DNA of 35,814 nucleotides from Candidatus Gastranaerophilales bacterium (lineage in GTDB: Bacteria; Cyanobacteriota; Vampirovibrionia; Gastranaerophilales; Gastranaerophilaceae): the NCBI GenBank assembly GCA_944323535.1, contig CALUSW010000010.1, positions 1-35,814 of the forward strand, read 5' to 3'. Positions 25,292-33,773 of this stretch are shown one piece after another. The notes below the pieces were generated by a model. It worked only from the letters and a program-made list of their open reading frames with translations. It was not told where the DNA came from and ran no database searches. The translations under genes and the position numbers were made by a program. The first letter of the stretch is position 1; the number at the start of each line of letters is the position of its first letter.

Positions 25292-26254
25292 TTAATTTTC
25301 AATTAATAAACTTGCACCTATAACACCTGCCGTATTGCCAAGCTCTGCATGTACAACTTCAACGGCACTGCCTTGAATAGGCATGGCACGTTTTTTTAAA
25401 TTTTCTTTTATCGGTTCAAATAATAAATCTCCGGCATCTGCGACGCCCCCGCCTATCACTACTTTCTCGGGGTTAAGAAGATTTACTACGCTTGCAAGCC
25501 CTATACCGATATATCGTCCTACTATCTCAAATATTCTTTTTGCAACCACATCACCCTGTTTGGCCGCTTCTGCAACAATATACGGAGTTATTTCAGGATT
25601 TGCAAGTTCTCTGTATTTTGTAGATTTACCGCCTTTAATATACTCTTCGGCAAGTGCAACAATTGCAGGCCCCGAAGCAAAAGCTTCCAAACAGCCTGTA
25701 TCCCCGCAACCGCATATAGGACCGTTTTCCATTTGTAACTTGATATGTCCCAGCTCGCCGGCAGCATTGCTTGCACCGCGCACCAGTTTCCCGTTCAATA
25801 TCAAGCCCGAACCTATACCGGTGCCAACCGTAATACAAATCATATTTTTAGCGCCCTTACCGGCACCGTAATTTAATTCGGCTAACGCCGCACATCTTAC
25901 ATCATTATCAACTTTTACAGGAATTCCGAATTCCTTTGAAACAATATCGGCTATAGGAATATTTACCCAGCCGGGAATGTTAGGAGCAAGACGTACAATC
26001 CCGTTATCGCAGTCTATCTGCCCCGGAAATCCGAAGCCTATTCCTTCTATCATATCTTTTGAAGTTTTGGATTCTTTCATCAAATCCCGAATCGCTTTAA
26101 TTATGTTTGAAATGGTATATTCATACCCCATTTCAGCACGTGTCGGCACCGTATCCGAATATACTATACTGCCTGATTTATCCACAAGTGCAACTTTAAC
26201 ATTTGTTCCGCCTACATCTACCCCTATTTTGTATTTTTTTGTCATTATTGACAT
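25292..26254 (-). CDS. ROK-family sugar kinase, probably glucokinase
   Basis: 320 residues. The ATP-binding start IGVDVGGTNVKVALVD, the catalytic region DNDVRCAALAELNYGAGKGA, TVGTGIGSG, GELGHI and the zinc motif CGCGDTGCLEAFASGPA are all intact. This set is typical of ROK glucokinases (glucose to glucose-6-phosphate), although other hexoses or N-acetyl sugars cannot be excluded. The first ATG (26254) is preferred because AAGGAG precedes it by 5 bases. It is the first gene of the holA-holB operon. Confidence 0.92.
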   Translation of the reverse strand: MSIMTKKYKIGVDVGGTNVKVALVDKSGSIVYSDTVPTRAEMGYEYTISNIIKAIRDLMKESKTSKDMIEGIGFGFPGQIDCDNGIVRLAPNIPGWVNIPIADIVSKEFGIPVKVDNDVRCAALAELNYGAGKGAKNMICITVGTGIGSGLILNGKLVRGASNAAGELGHIKLQMENGPICGCGDTGCLEAFASGPAIVALAEEYIKGGKSTKYRELANPEITPYIVAEAAKQGDVVAKRIFEIVGRYIGIGLASVVNLLNPEKVVIGGGVADAGDLLFEPIKENLKKRAMPIQGSAVEVVHAELGNTAGVIGASLLIEN

Positions 26255-26338
26255 CTCGACTCCTTAGAAAAATAACTACCTGACAAAATGATAGCATAAA
26301 AAAACTGTTGCTCAAAAATTATTTGCCATTTTCATATA

Positions 26339-27349
26339 TTATTCTTTTATATAGTCTTCAAATAATGTATCCCAGACATTGACATATTTTTCTGCACGGT
26401 GGTAATTATCTATTATAGCCGGCAGTCTTTGTTCATAATCTTTTTCACAGCATTGGGCTATAATTTTGTCAATATTATCATAATCCTCCGGTTTTATTAT
26501 TATCATTCCGTCGGGATTAAAGAAATTTTGAATTTTAGTTGCACCTATATATATCGGTACAGTCATTGTTCTGAAGCTGCTTGTCAAACGCTCCGTAAAA
26601 TAATAAGGTTTTCTGTCATTTTCAATTGCGAATGTATATCTGTATTCTTTTAAAGTATCAAGAATGTCACACCAGCCGTGTGCGAAAGTACCGTATGTAT
26701 CAACTTTATCACTATCTTTATATTTAAGGGCAAGTGCCAATCTTAGTTTATGCAAATCCGTCATTGCTTTATCGGAAGAAAGTATTGAAATATTCTTTGT
26801 TTTCTTTTCATAAATTTTATCATCACTCCCTTTATACCAGCTGCTTGCAAAAGCAGGAAAAAATCTGGCATTATCGACCGAATTTAATATTTTCTCCGAG
26901 AAAGTAAAAATATAATTAAAATCTTTTTCTAAGCCTTTATGCCTGTTAAATATATCATAATCTCTTTTCTTTATAATCTCGGATTCAATTAAAAATCCGT
27001 ATTTTCTCTCAGGCGAGCCCATTTGCTGCAGCATTGCATGGTGTGAATAAAAATGCGTACTCAATGCAAAATTGTAAAAGTCCCAGATAAAATATTTTGA
27101 TTGATGATGTGTTGTATAGTTAAAATTTATATGAGCATCCCTGATAAAAAATTGACGCATCCTTTGTCCGTCTTTATTGTATATTTCATATTCTTCTTCG
27201 GGAGTAGAACCTGCTATTTTATTCCTCAATTCATATATAGGGCAGTATACTTTCCCGTATACTTTACTATACATAGGAGTATGCGTTACCAGAATATTTC
27301 TTAAAACATTGGTAATTTTACTTTTAACATACTTTTTCTTCTCCAACAC
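26339..27349 (-). CDS. Glycosyltransferase family 10 (fucosyltransferase-like)
   Basis: 336 residues. The C-terminal donor domain shows the GT10 pattern: YRYTFAIENDRKPYYFTERL (236-255), then VPIYIGA (264-270) and NFFNPDGMIII. In family members this region binds GDP-fucose and the enzymes act on surface glycans. The N-terminal half is less conserved and holds no signal peptide. The frame starts at GTG 27349; no normal ribosome site exists, but a run of ten G lies 9 bases upstream. A later ATG at codon 26 is the alternative start. It follows clpP on the same strand with 35 bases between. Confidence 0.85.
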   Translation of the reverse strand: MLEKKKYVKSKITNVLRNILVTHTPMYSKVYGKVYCPIYELRNKIAGSTPEEEYEIYNKDGQRMRQFFIRDAHINFNYTTHHQSKYFIWDFYNFALSTHFYSHHAMLQQMGSPERKYGFLIESEIIKKRDYDIFNRHKGLEKDFNYIFTFSEKILNSVDNARFFPAFASSWYKGSDDKIYEKKTKNISILSSDKAMTDLHKLRLALALKYKDSDKVDTYGTFAHGWCDILDTLKEYRYTFAIENDRKPYYFTERLTSSFRTMTVPIYIGATKIQNFFNPDGMIIIKPEDYDNIDKIIAQCCEKDYEQRLPAIIDNYHRAEKYVNVWDTLFEDYIKE

Positions 27350-27358
27350 TCTATTATT

Positions 27359-27368
27359 CCCCCCCCCC
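27359..27368. repeat. Homopolymer tract of ten C (G on the coding strand)
   Basis: Ten uninterrupted C on the plus strand, in a window where G/C runs of this length are otherwise absent. It lies between the clpP stop and the GTG start of the GT10 gene, where it occupies the ribosome-site position of that gene. Confidence 0.95.
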
Positions 27369-27384
27369 TAAAAATTTTAGATTT

Positions 27385-27975
27385 TTATATAACTTTATCA
27401 ATCAGCCCGTATTCAACCGCTTCTTTTGCAGACATATAATTATCTCTTTCTGTATCGGCATAAATTTTTTCAACGGTTTGACCGGTATTTGCGGCAAGAA
27501 TGGTATTTAATTCTTTTTTCATTCTTAAAATTTCTTTAGCTTCAATTTCAATATCTGTAGCTTGTCCTTTGGCACCGCCTAAAGGCTGATGAATCATTAT
27601 TCTTGCACTCGGAAGCGCCATTCTTTTTCCTTTCGCTCCTGATGAAAGCAAAAAGGCGCCCATTGAAGCGGCTTCGCCCAGACAAATTGTACTTACATCC
27701 GCTCTTATATGCTGCATTGTGTCATATATTGCCATGCCCGAAGTTATAACACCTCCGGGACTGTTTATATACATCATAATATCTTTTTCCGGATTTTCCG
27801 AATCCAATAAAAGCAGCTGGGCAACAATCGAATTTGCCATTTCATCATCAATTTCTTCGCCTAAAAAAATTATTCTTTCTCTTAAAAGTCTTGAAAAAAT
27901 ATCAAAAGATCTTTCGCCTCGTGATGACGCTTCTATAACAGTCGGAATATAACTTAATATTGTCTGCTTATCCAT
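27385..27975 (-). CDS. clpP: ATP-dependent Clp protease proteolytic subunit
   Basis: 196-residue serine peptidase forming the tetradecameric proteolytic chamber fed by ClpX or ClpA/C. The catalytic triad is visible: Ser104 in [18 protein letters not shown], His129 in [10 protein letters not shown] and Asp178 in [27 protein letters not shown] and [12 protein letters not shown] are conserved. AGAGG precedes the ATG. No clpX or tig is adjacent; the glycosyltransferase follows instead. Confidence 0.97.
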   Translation of the reverse strand: MDKQTILSYIPTVIEASSRGERSFDIFSRLLRERIIFLGEEIDDEMANSIVAQLLLLDSENPEKDIMMYINSPGGVITSGMAIYDTMQHIRADVSTICLGEAASMGAFLLSSGAKGKRMALPSARIMIHQPLGGAKGQATDIEIEAKEILRMKKELNTILAANTGQTVEKIYADTERDNYMSAKEAVEYGLIDKVI

Positions 27976-27999
27976 AAATCTAAACCTCTTTATATTGAC

Positions 28000-28028
28000 A
28001 TTATATACAAAATAATGAAAATTATAAA
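28000..28028 (-). promoter_or_regulatory. Candidate clpP promoter
   Basis: On the minus strand TTTATA (28028-28023), a 17-base spacer and a perfect TATAAT (28005-28000). This leaves a leader of about 18 bases before the clpP ATG. Confidence 0.5.
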
Positions 28029-28054
28029 TATCAGATTAATTATTTAAGAAACAA

Positions 28055-28591
28055 ATGATAGTAGATTTTGATTTAATTGCATACGATTTTATGACGGATT
28101 TTAACGGTCCCGAAAGGCACTATCCTAATCCGTTTTATCCTGCCGGTGTTTATGAAGAAGATAAACCAAAATATAAATTCGGGCCTGATTCAACAGAATA
28201 TCCCAATTTAACTCTTCCCTGCAAATTATATGATGAATGGGGAAATGCTATAGATAACGGGTATTACATGGTTGTACTCTCAAATGATATGAAATATCTT
28301 GAACTGTATCAAAGCAATACATTAAAAGCACGAATAAAAGTTATCAAGCTTGTAGAAAAAATGTACACGGATGAAGAACTCAGCGAAGAAGATGCAATAA
28401 TTGCAAGAATGCAGGAGGCAAAATTAAAGAAAAAATTAAAAAAATACCGTGAAGCGGAAGAAGATTTAATCGCCTTCAAAGAACGTTCCGCCGCAAATAC
28501 ATATGCAGAAATAGAAGATTCCGGAAAAGGATATTATATTCTGAAATATAATTGCAACGGAAAAAAAGCTACCGGTATTATAATGAAGTAA
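28055..28591 (+). CDS. Hypothetical protein, charged
   Basis: 178 residues, family not recognised. The first two thirds look globular (FNGPERHYPNPFYPAG, then NGYYMVVLSNDMKYLELYQS, which has a beta character). A strongly charged helix follows (about 105-150; EEDAIIARMQEAKLKKKLKK) and the end again looks beta (GKGYYILKYNCNGKKATG). There is no signal peptide or membrane span. The ribosome site is weak. The next gene, the FlhA-domain protein, starts 60 bases on in the same direction, so a shared job is possible but unproven. Confidence 0.8.
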   Translation: MIVDFDLIAYDFMTDFNGPERHYPNPFYPAGVYEEDKPKYKFGPDSTEYPNLTLPCKLYDEWGNAIDNGYYMVVLSNDMKYLELYQSNTLKARIKVIKLVEKMYTDEELSEEDAIIARMQEAKLKKKLKKYREAEEDLIAFKERSAANTYAEIEDSGKGYYILKYNCNGKKATGIIMK

Positions 28592-28650
28592 TGTATTTTT
28601 TTATTTAAAAATGTTATCATAACTTTATTGAGCAAAAAAAGGATTTATAT

Positions 28651-30108
28651 ATGTATAAACCGACAAGAAATATATATACAATAAGAACTTCGCCTTATAA
28701 TGACAATGAAAAGCTTGAAAACCTGCTTAATGAAATGTCAAAAGACGGATGGGACATATATTCAATGCAGGAAATTGAAAATGATGACGGAATCTTCTAT
28801 AACTGCATCTTTATCAAAGAAATTGAAAATGATGATAATTCAATAAATGATAATTTGTTGAATTTCAAATCTCGTATTGAAAGAATTATTAATCCTGAAC
28901 TTGATCCTTACGAATTATGTATTGATATTCAAAAAAAGATTAAAGAAAAAAGACAAAAAATAGCACAGGTTAAATCCCTGATTGATGAAACCTCCGAAGA
29001 TTCAAGAACTATTTTAAATGAAGAAATTTCAAAATATATTAATGAACTTGAAGAATTAAAGAAAAATCTGGCAAAAGTTATTAATCCGGATATAATGGAA
29101 CAAAAATTGGGAGAACAAAAGCTTACACTTTCTTTATCTGAAGAATTAATGGAAATTCTGGATAATAATAATGAGTTTAATATGCTTTCCCAGATTGTTT
29201 TTATAAGACAAAAATTAACTGAAAACTTAGGTTATATAATACCGAAAATTAATATTGAAATAGATGATTCACTGGAAGAAAATGCTTTTGCAATAAAAGT
29301 AAGAGGTATTCCGGTTTTAACCTCTCATGCTTATTGCAATCATATAATGTTCTTTAAGAATGAACTTAATATTGAAAAAATGCCGTCAGGTACTTTTGAA
29401 GATATTGATATTATAACAGGGTTTAATATTTTATGGATAAATGAAGACAAAGCAAAAGATTTCTGGGTAAAAGGTCTTGATACAACAGACTTTATTGCAA
29501 GATTGATTGAAAATACCATTATAAAATATATTGATGATATTTTTGACTATTCAGATATCAACCGTTATATTGAAATTGTCGGTAATCAAAATTTGTATCT
29601 TATAGAAAATATTATCCCTGATTATATTTCTGTAGCAGAGTTAAAATATATTCTTGCAAATTTAATAAAAGAAAAAGTTTCTATTAAAGATATAGTTTAT
29701 ATTTTTGAAAAAATAAATGATTTTGCCGATGAAACAAATAAAGAAGAACTTCTTGAGAGAATAAGAATTTCTCTTGCAAGACAAATTAGCGCATCTGTAT
29801 ATGATGAGAACAATAAAGCAATACAGGCATATGAACTTTCTGAAGAAAGCACTAAGTTATTTTTAAATACAAATCCCGATGATGAAATAATAAGAATAGA
29901 AAGTAATAAAATAGAAAAAATAATATATTCTTTAAAAGAAAAAACAGAAAAATACACCCCCGAATGTAAGGAAATAATTCTGATTGCCCCTATGAAAATA
30001 AGGCACCTTATATATTTAGTTTTATCAAAAATTATGCCTAATCTAAGAGTTGTTGCAAGAGAAGAATTATTATTCGAATATCCTCTTCAAATAATAAGTA
30101 CAATATAA
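28651..30108 (+). CDS. Soluble FlhA/SctV C-terminal domain protein with DUF4177-like N-terminus
   Basis: 485 residues in three parts. Residues 1-57 look like the small DUF4177 fold (LLNEMSKDGWDIYSMQEI...FIKE). Residues about 72-150 form a charged coiled coil. Residues about 155-485 follow the cytoplasmic domain of FlhA/SctV export-gate proteins: LSLSEELMEIL, SQIVFIRQKLTENLGYIIPK, NAFAIKVRGIPV, WINEDKAKDFW, a long helical region with LANLIKEKVSIKDIVYIFE and RIRISLARQIS, and the end FEYPLQIISTI. The eight-helix membrane half is absent; none lies upstream. The ATG has AAAAGGA before it. Its function without a membrane export gate is unknown. Confidence 0.85.
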   Translation: MYKPTRNIYTIRTSPYNDNEKLENLLNEMSKDGWDIYSMQEIENDDGIFYNCIFIKEIENDDNSINDNLLNFKSRIERIINPELDPYELCIDIQKKIKEKRQKIAQVKSLIDETSEDSRTILNEEISKYINELEELKKNLAKVINPDIMEQKLGEQKLTLSLSEELMEILDNNNEFNMLSQIVFIRQKLTENLGYIIPKINIEIDDSLEENAFAIKVRGIPVLTSHAYCNHIMFFKNELNIEKMPSGTFEDIDIITGFNILWINEDKAKDFWVKGLDTTDFIARLIENTIIKYIDDIFDYSDINRYIEIVGNQNLYLIENIIPDYISVAELKYILANLIKEKVSIKDIVYIFEKINDFADETNKEELLERIRISLARQISASVYDENNKAIQAYELSEESTKLFLNTNPDDEIIRIESNKIEKIIYSLKEKTEKYTPECKEIILIAPMKIRHLIYLVLSKIMPNLRVVAREELLFEYPLQIISTI

Positions 30109-30114
30109 AAAGTT

Positions 30115-30139
30115 AAAGGGACCTTTTTAAGGTCCCTTT
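30115..30139. terminator. Intrinsic terminator after the FlhA-domain gene
   Basis: An 11-bp perfect stem AAAGGGACCTT (30115-30125) with its complement at 30129-30139 and a TTT loop, followed by T-rich sequence. It starts 7 bases after the stop and faces the minus-strand gene ending at 30160, for which the A-rich side also works. Confidence 0.9.
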
Positions 30140-30159
30140 TTATTTTATCAGAAGAAGAA

Positions 30160-31068
30160 CTATTTTTTATCCTGTATGCTTTCTGCCTTATCATTCTTTT
30201 TATTAAAAAATTTAGAGCTGATTTTATTAGCAATAGGTGTAATAACAACAGGACCTAAAAATCTGTATATAATACCCAGAATTATAATAACTTTGAGTTT
30301 ATTAATACCCGGCAGTAATTTATCGGCTTCACCCCGTGCCGCAGAAGCATTATAAACATCATCAACCAGACCTTTTACTGCCTCTTTAGCTTTTTCCGCG
30401 TTGCCGGCATTTTTAGTAATTGACTCCTTAACTGCAGACTGAACTGAAGATAATTTATCACCCGTAATTTGGAAAGCTTTTAATTTACCTTCTTCACCTA
30501 CAATATTTTTCAGCTGCGAACCCATTTTAGAAGCTACCTGTTCAAGACCTTCCGTAAATTCACTGCCTTTTTTACCTGCAACTTCGGCAACCTTGCCGAG
30601 TAAATCATCTTTTCCAGCAGCTGCGGCTTTTTCACCAAGTTTTACATAAAAATCTTTATGTCCGTTAAAGTATTTTTCAGCCCCTTTCATAACTGCATTT
30701 GTAATTTTATCTTCTACAAGATATGCTCCCGCCGCCGATACTCCAAGAGTTAAGGTATCATTTATAAGCATTTGCGGTTTTTGTTCTTTTTCTATTTTTT
30801 TATTACGCAAGGTATTTATCATATAAAAACCGGATAACAAAACACTTTCCGCAACCATCAAATGAGTAAATGTATTATTTGACCTGCTGAACCCTTTAAC
30901 AAATTTTTGGAAAGGATTTGTTTTGGCAACACCTGTGTAAAATTTAGAAAGTCCGTCTACAACAGGTTGAGGTACTGCGCCTTTAAAAGAAGGGGTTGTT
31001 TTATTATTAGAATTATTATTCTTTTTAGGAATATTATTTAATGTATAATCAACTTTATTTATTTTCAT
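30160..31068 (-). CDS. SFKG-motif membrane-associated hypothetical protein
   Basis: 302 residues, no known family. The N-terminus is MKINKVDYTLNN followed by an Asn/Lys-rich linker and TTPSFKGAVPQP (25-36). Hydrophobic segments occur at about 70-85 (MVAESVLLSGFYMI), 103-118 (LTLGVSAAGAYLV) and near the end (VIIILGIIYRFLGPVVI), with Ala/Lys/Gly-rich helices between. The tail is charged. The frame extends to 31110, but the ATG at 31068 gives the same MKIN start as the upstream gene and follows GGGGG by about 9 bases. It overlaps that gene by 14 bases. The two look like distant paralogues. Confidence 0.8.
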   Translation of the reverse strand: MKINKVDYTLNNIPKKNNNSNNKTTPSFKGAVPQPVVDGLSKFYTGVAKTNPFQKFVKGFSRSNNTFTHLMVAESVLLSGFYMINTLRNKKIEKEQKPQMLINDTLTLGVSAAGAYLVEDKITNAVMKGAEKYFNGHKDFYVKLGEKAAAAGKDDLLGKVAEVAGKKGSEFTEGLEQVASKMGSQLKNIVGEEGKLKAFQITGDKLSSVQSAVKESITKNAGNAEKAKEAVKGLVDDVYNASAARGEADKLLPGINKLKVIIILGIIYRFLGPVVITPIANKISSKFFNKKNDKAESIQDKK

Positions 31069-32020
31069 AATTTGATACCCCCGCAAAAGATTGAAATAAT
31101 TCCTTCTCACTGCTGTTTTGGAAAACGTTATAATTCATTATATCCATCGGTGTAGGTGTCTGCTCTTTTGGTTTTGAATCCGGTTTCTTTTTCCCTAAAA
31201 GTCCCAGAAGAATCGGCACCATAGCTATTGTAATCGTTGCTCTTAAAGGCATAAACACCGGCTGGAATAGTTTATCTATAACATTTTTACCGGTCTTGGC
31301 ATAATTATTCATCATTTGTTGTTCCGTTAATGCTTTTTTGACTTTATCGGATATTTCAGGTGCTTTCTCTGATATTGTATCCGTAAATGCGCGTTTGGCG
31401 CCTTTTCCTGCTTTACTGAATACGGAAAGATTAATTTTACCGCCGTCTGTTAAACCTTTTATTTGTTCAACAAGACCGGTTTCTCTTCCTTCTGCTGTTA
31501 ATTTTTTAGCCAGACCCGATAAAGCGTCAACACCCTCTTTTACAACGGCTAAAGATTTTTCTTTCATTTCCGGCGGCATATTAAAAGCACCTTTTTGATT
31601 TGCTTTTTTTGCAGCTGCAGCAACCGGCATACCTATTAAAGCTGTAGTTCCTAATCCAACAAGTCCCGAAGATACAGACTTAGCTGCCTGATAAGAACAT
31701 TTTTCTTTATCTTCTTCATTTTTTGCCGTTGCCATAATAGTTAACGGTCTTAAACCGCAAGTAATTAAAATGGCAAATAAAGCTTCCGCTACAAGGGGAT
31801 TTTCCGAAGCAAAATTTGCGGCTCTATGAAGGAAAGGAACTCCCCCCTTAAAACTCACACGACCATCAGAATTCATCTTGATGGTCGTGTTTATTTGGTC
31901 ATTATTATTTTGTTTTACATTATGTCGCTCGTATGCTCTCGGTTTTCCTCCGGACATTTGGCGCTCTATGCCCCTGTCCTTAAAATATCCCGTATTTGCC
32001 GTGATAGAATTAATTTTCAT
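31055..32020 (-). CDS. SFKG-motif membrane-associated hypothetical protein
   Basis: 321 residues, family unknown. It begins MKINSITANTGYF, then a polar Asn-rich stretch and GRVSFKGGVPFLHRA (53-67). Hydrophobic stretches lie at about 76-90 (VAEALFAILITCGL), 116-140 (SSGLVGLGTTALIGMPVAAA) and 260-280 (TITIAMVPILLGLLG). The C-terminus is Pro/Lys-rich then polar. Layout and motif match the following gene, with which it overlaps by 14 bases. GGAAAGAG precedes the ATG. Its coding sequence includes a perfect 12-bp inverted repeat just before the SFKG codons. Confidence 0.8.
   Translation of the reverse strand: MKINSITANTGYFKDRGIERQMSGGKPRAYERHNVKQNNNDQINTTIKMNSDGRVSFKGGVPFLHRAANFASENPLVAEALFAILITCGLRPLTIMATAKNEEDKEKCSYQAAKSVSSGLVGLGTTALIGMPVAAAAKKANQKGAFNMPPEMKEKSLAVVKEGVDALSGLAKKLTAEGRETGLVEQIKGLTDGGKINLSVFSKAGKGAKRAFTDTISEKAPEISDKVKKALTEQQMMNNYAKTGKNVIDKLFQPVFMPLRATITIAMVPILLGLLGKKKPDSKPKEQTPTPMDIMNYNVFQNSSEKELFQSFAGVSNYENK
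31857..31890. repeat. Perfect 12-bp inverted repeat inside a coding region
   Basis: ACACGACCATCA (31857-31868) pairs with TGATGGTCGTGT (31879-31890) around a 10-base loop. It covers codons just before the SFKG motif of the 31.1-kb gene. It should form a stable mRNA hairpin about 130 bases into the gene. Confidence 0.85.
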
Positions 32021-32091
32021 AATCTCTTTCCATTCACCTTTACATTTGTTCTAAACCTGCAAAAAATAATTTTTGCTACTTAGAAGTCTTG

Positions 32092-32100
32092 ATTATAACA
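32092..32100 (-). promoter_or_regulatory. Extended -10 promoter for the SFKG gene pair
   Basis: On the minus strand TGTTATAAT (32100-32092) is a perfect -10 with the TG extension. No well-spaced -35 is needed for such promoters. The leader would be about 65 bases. Bases 32101-32221 show nothing else. Confidence 0.5.
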
Positions 32101-32221
32101 AAAAAATTGCATGGAGTTATTCAATAATTTTCATATTTTATATATTTTTCCTACGGAGAGTACAGGTTTCAGGAAAAAAATTTAATTTAAAAAAACTTAA
32201 TATTAACTTTTGACTTATAAA

Positions 32222-33514
32222 TTACATATTTATATATTTGAGTCCTAAAGCGTTTAATTTTGCGGTATTATACTGATTTCTTCCGTCAAAAATAACTTTA
32301 TCTTTCAGCATGTTATTTATTTTTTCAAAATCCGGATGTCTGAACTCGTTCCATTCTGTCAAAAGTAACAAGGCATCAGCATTTTCAAGAGCATTATAAG
32401 ATGATGAAGCATACTGCACACTATTACCGAATATTTTTTTTGCATTTTCCATTGCCTGAGGGTCATAAGCCCGAATAATTGCACCATGCTCCCTGAGTTT
32501 ATTAATTATGGTAATGGAGGGAGCTTCTCTCATATCATTGGTTTTAGGCTTAAAAGACAAACCCCAGACGGCAAAAACTTTATTTTCAATATTACCGCCG
32601 TAAAAATTCAGGATTTTATTAACAAATATAATTCTCTGATTATTATTTACATCTCTGACAGCTTCAAGAATACCGCTTGAACAATTGTTTTCTCTTGCAA
32701 CAGCAATTAAGGCGCTTATATCTTTAGGAAAACAGCTTCCGCCAAACCCTATTCCGGGAAATAAAAATTTATTACCTATTCTGTTATCCGTAGAAATTCC
32801 TATTCGTACCTGTTTTATATCAGCGCCTACTTTTTCGCATATATTGGAAAGTTCGTTTATAAAAGAAATTCTTGCCGCAAGAAAAGCATTTGCAGCATAC
32901 TTTGTCATTTCTGCCGATTTTACATCCATAAAAATCATTCTGTCAGCTGTTTTAAAATAAGGTGAATATATCTCCTTCATAATTTGAGTTGCTTTATCGG
33001 AATTAGAACCGATTATAACTCTGTCGGGCGACAAAAAATCATCCACGGCAGCTCCCTGTTTGAGAAATTCAGGATTCGAAACAACGTCAAAAGGTTTATC
33101 CGTAATATTTGCCATAATTTTTGCCAGTTTCTCCGCCGTCCCGACAGGAACTGTAGACTTATTAACAACAACTTTATATTCATTAATATTTTCAGCAATC
33201 TCTTTTGCAACATCTATAACCGTATTCAAATTACATGAACCGTCATTATCCTGCGGAGTGGCAACTGCTATAAAACAAACCTTTGACTCTCTCACGGAAC
33301 CGGGCAAATCAGTTGTAAAAGATAACCTTTTTTCTTTCATATTATTCCGTATTAATTCTTCAAGCCCGGGTTCATAAATCGGAACAATACCGTTTTTTAG
33401 TTTTTCTATTTTTTCCGTATCATTATCGCAGCAGATAACAATATTTCCCATATCTGCAAGACATGTACCTGCAACTAACCCGACATAACCTGTTCCGATT
33501 ACACAAATTTTCAT
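32222..33514 (-). CDS. ugd: UDP-glucose 6-dehydrogenase
   Basis: 430 residues. Oxidises UDP-glucose to UDP-glucuronate for surface polysaccharides. The NAD-binding start is ICVIGTGYVGLVAGTCLADMG. TVPVGTAEKL, FDVVSNPEFLKQGAAVDDF and the catalytic-cysteine motif GFGGSCFPKDI (Cys261) are intact, as is the C-terminal UDP-binding domain (WGLSFKPKTNDMREAPS). UDP-mannosaminuronate enzymes of the same family are less likely given the motif wording. GGAG lies 13 bases before the ATG. Repeat copy D lies 45 bases upstream of the start. It is a single gene by position. Confidence 0.94.
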   Translation of the reverse strand: MKICVIGTGYVGLVAGTCLADMGNIVICCDNDTEKIEKLKNGIVPIYEPGLEELIRNNMKEKRLSFTTDLPGSVRESKVCFIAVATPQDNDGSCNLNTVIDVAKEIAENINEYKVVVNKSTVPVGTAEKLAKIMANITDKPFDVVSNPEFLKQGAAVDDFLSPDRVIIGSNSDKATQIMKEIYSPYFKTADRMIFMDVKSAEMTKYAANAFLAARISFINELSNICEKVGADIKQVRIGISTDNRIGNKFLFPGIGFGGSCFPKDISALIAVARENNCSSGILEAVRDVNNNQRIIFVNKILNFYGGNIENKVFAVWGLSFKPKTNDMREAPSITIINKLREHGAIIRAYDPQAMENAKKIFGNSVQYASSSYNALENADALLLLTEWNEFRHPDFEKINNMLKDKVIFDGRNQYNTAKLNALGLKYINM

Positions 33515-33558
33515 ACTTTAAATTATCTCCAAGCGGCATTTTATCACAAACTAAACAC

Positions 33559-33704
33559 TATAATCCAGTGTTGTATCAAAGCAGAAATTCGACATTTCTA
33601 CTTAATATTCATATTTTCAAGATTAATTGTTAAATTTCCCTCATACCGCCTCTTGTCTGCCTGGCTTCACGAGAGTAAAGGCTTGTCTCTATTTTATCCG
33701 GACA
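33559..33704. repeat. Dispersed intergenic repeat, copy D (decayed, 146 bp)
   Basis: Same orientation as copy A. TATAATCCAGTGTTGTATCAAA aligns with the left end. AAATTC-ACATTTC and ACTT-AATA follow, and TCCGGACA closes the right end. The centre is diverged and longer. As for copy A, its TATAAT end points at the start of a minus-strand gene (here ugd). Bases 33705-33773 after it contain no further feature beyond AT-rich sequence. Confidence 0.7.
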
Positions 33705-33773
33705 AATTATTTCATATTGTAAACTCCAATTATAAAAAGGACAACAAAAAAAATTTACATACATTATCAGAAT

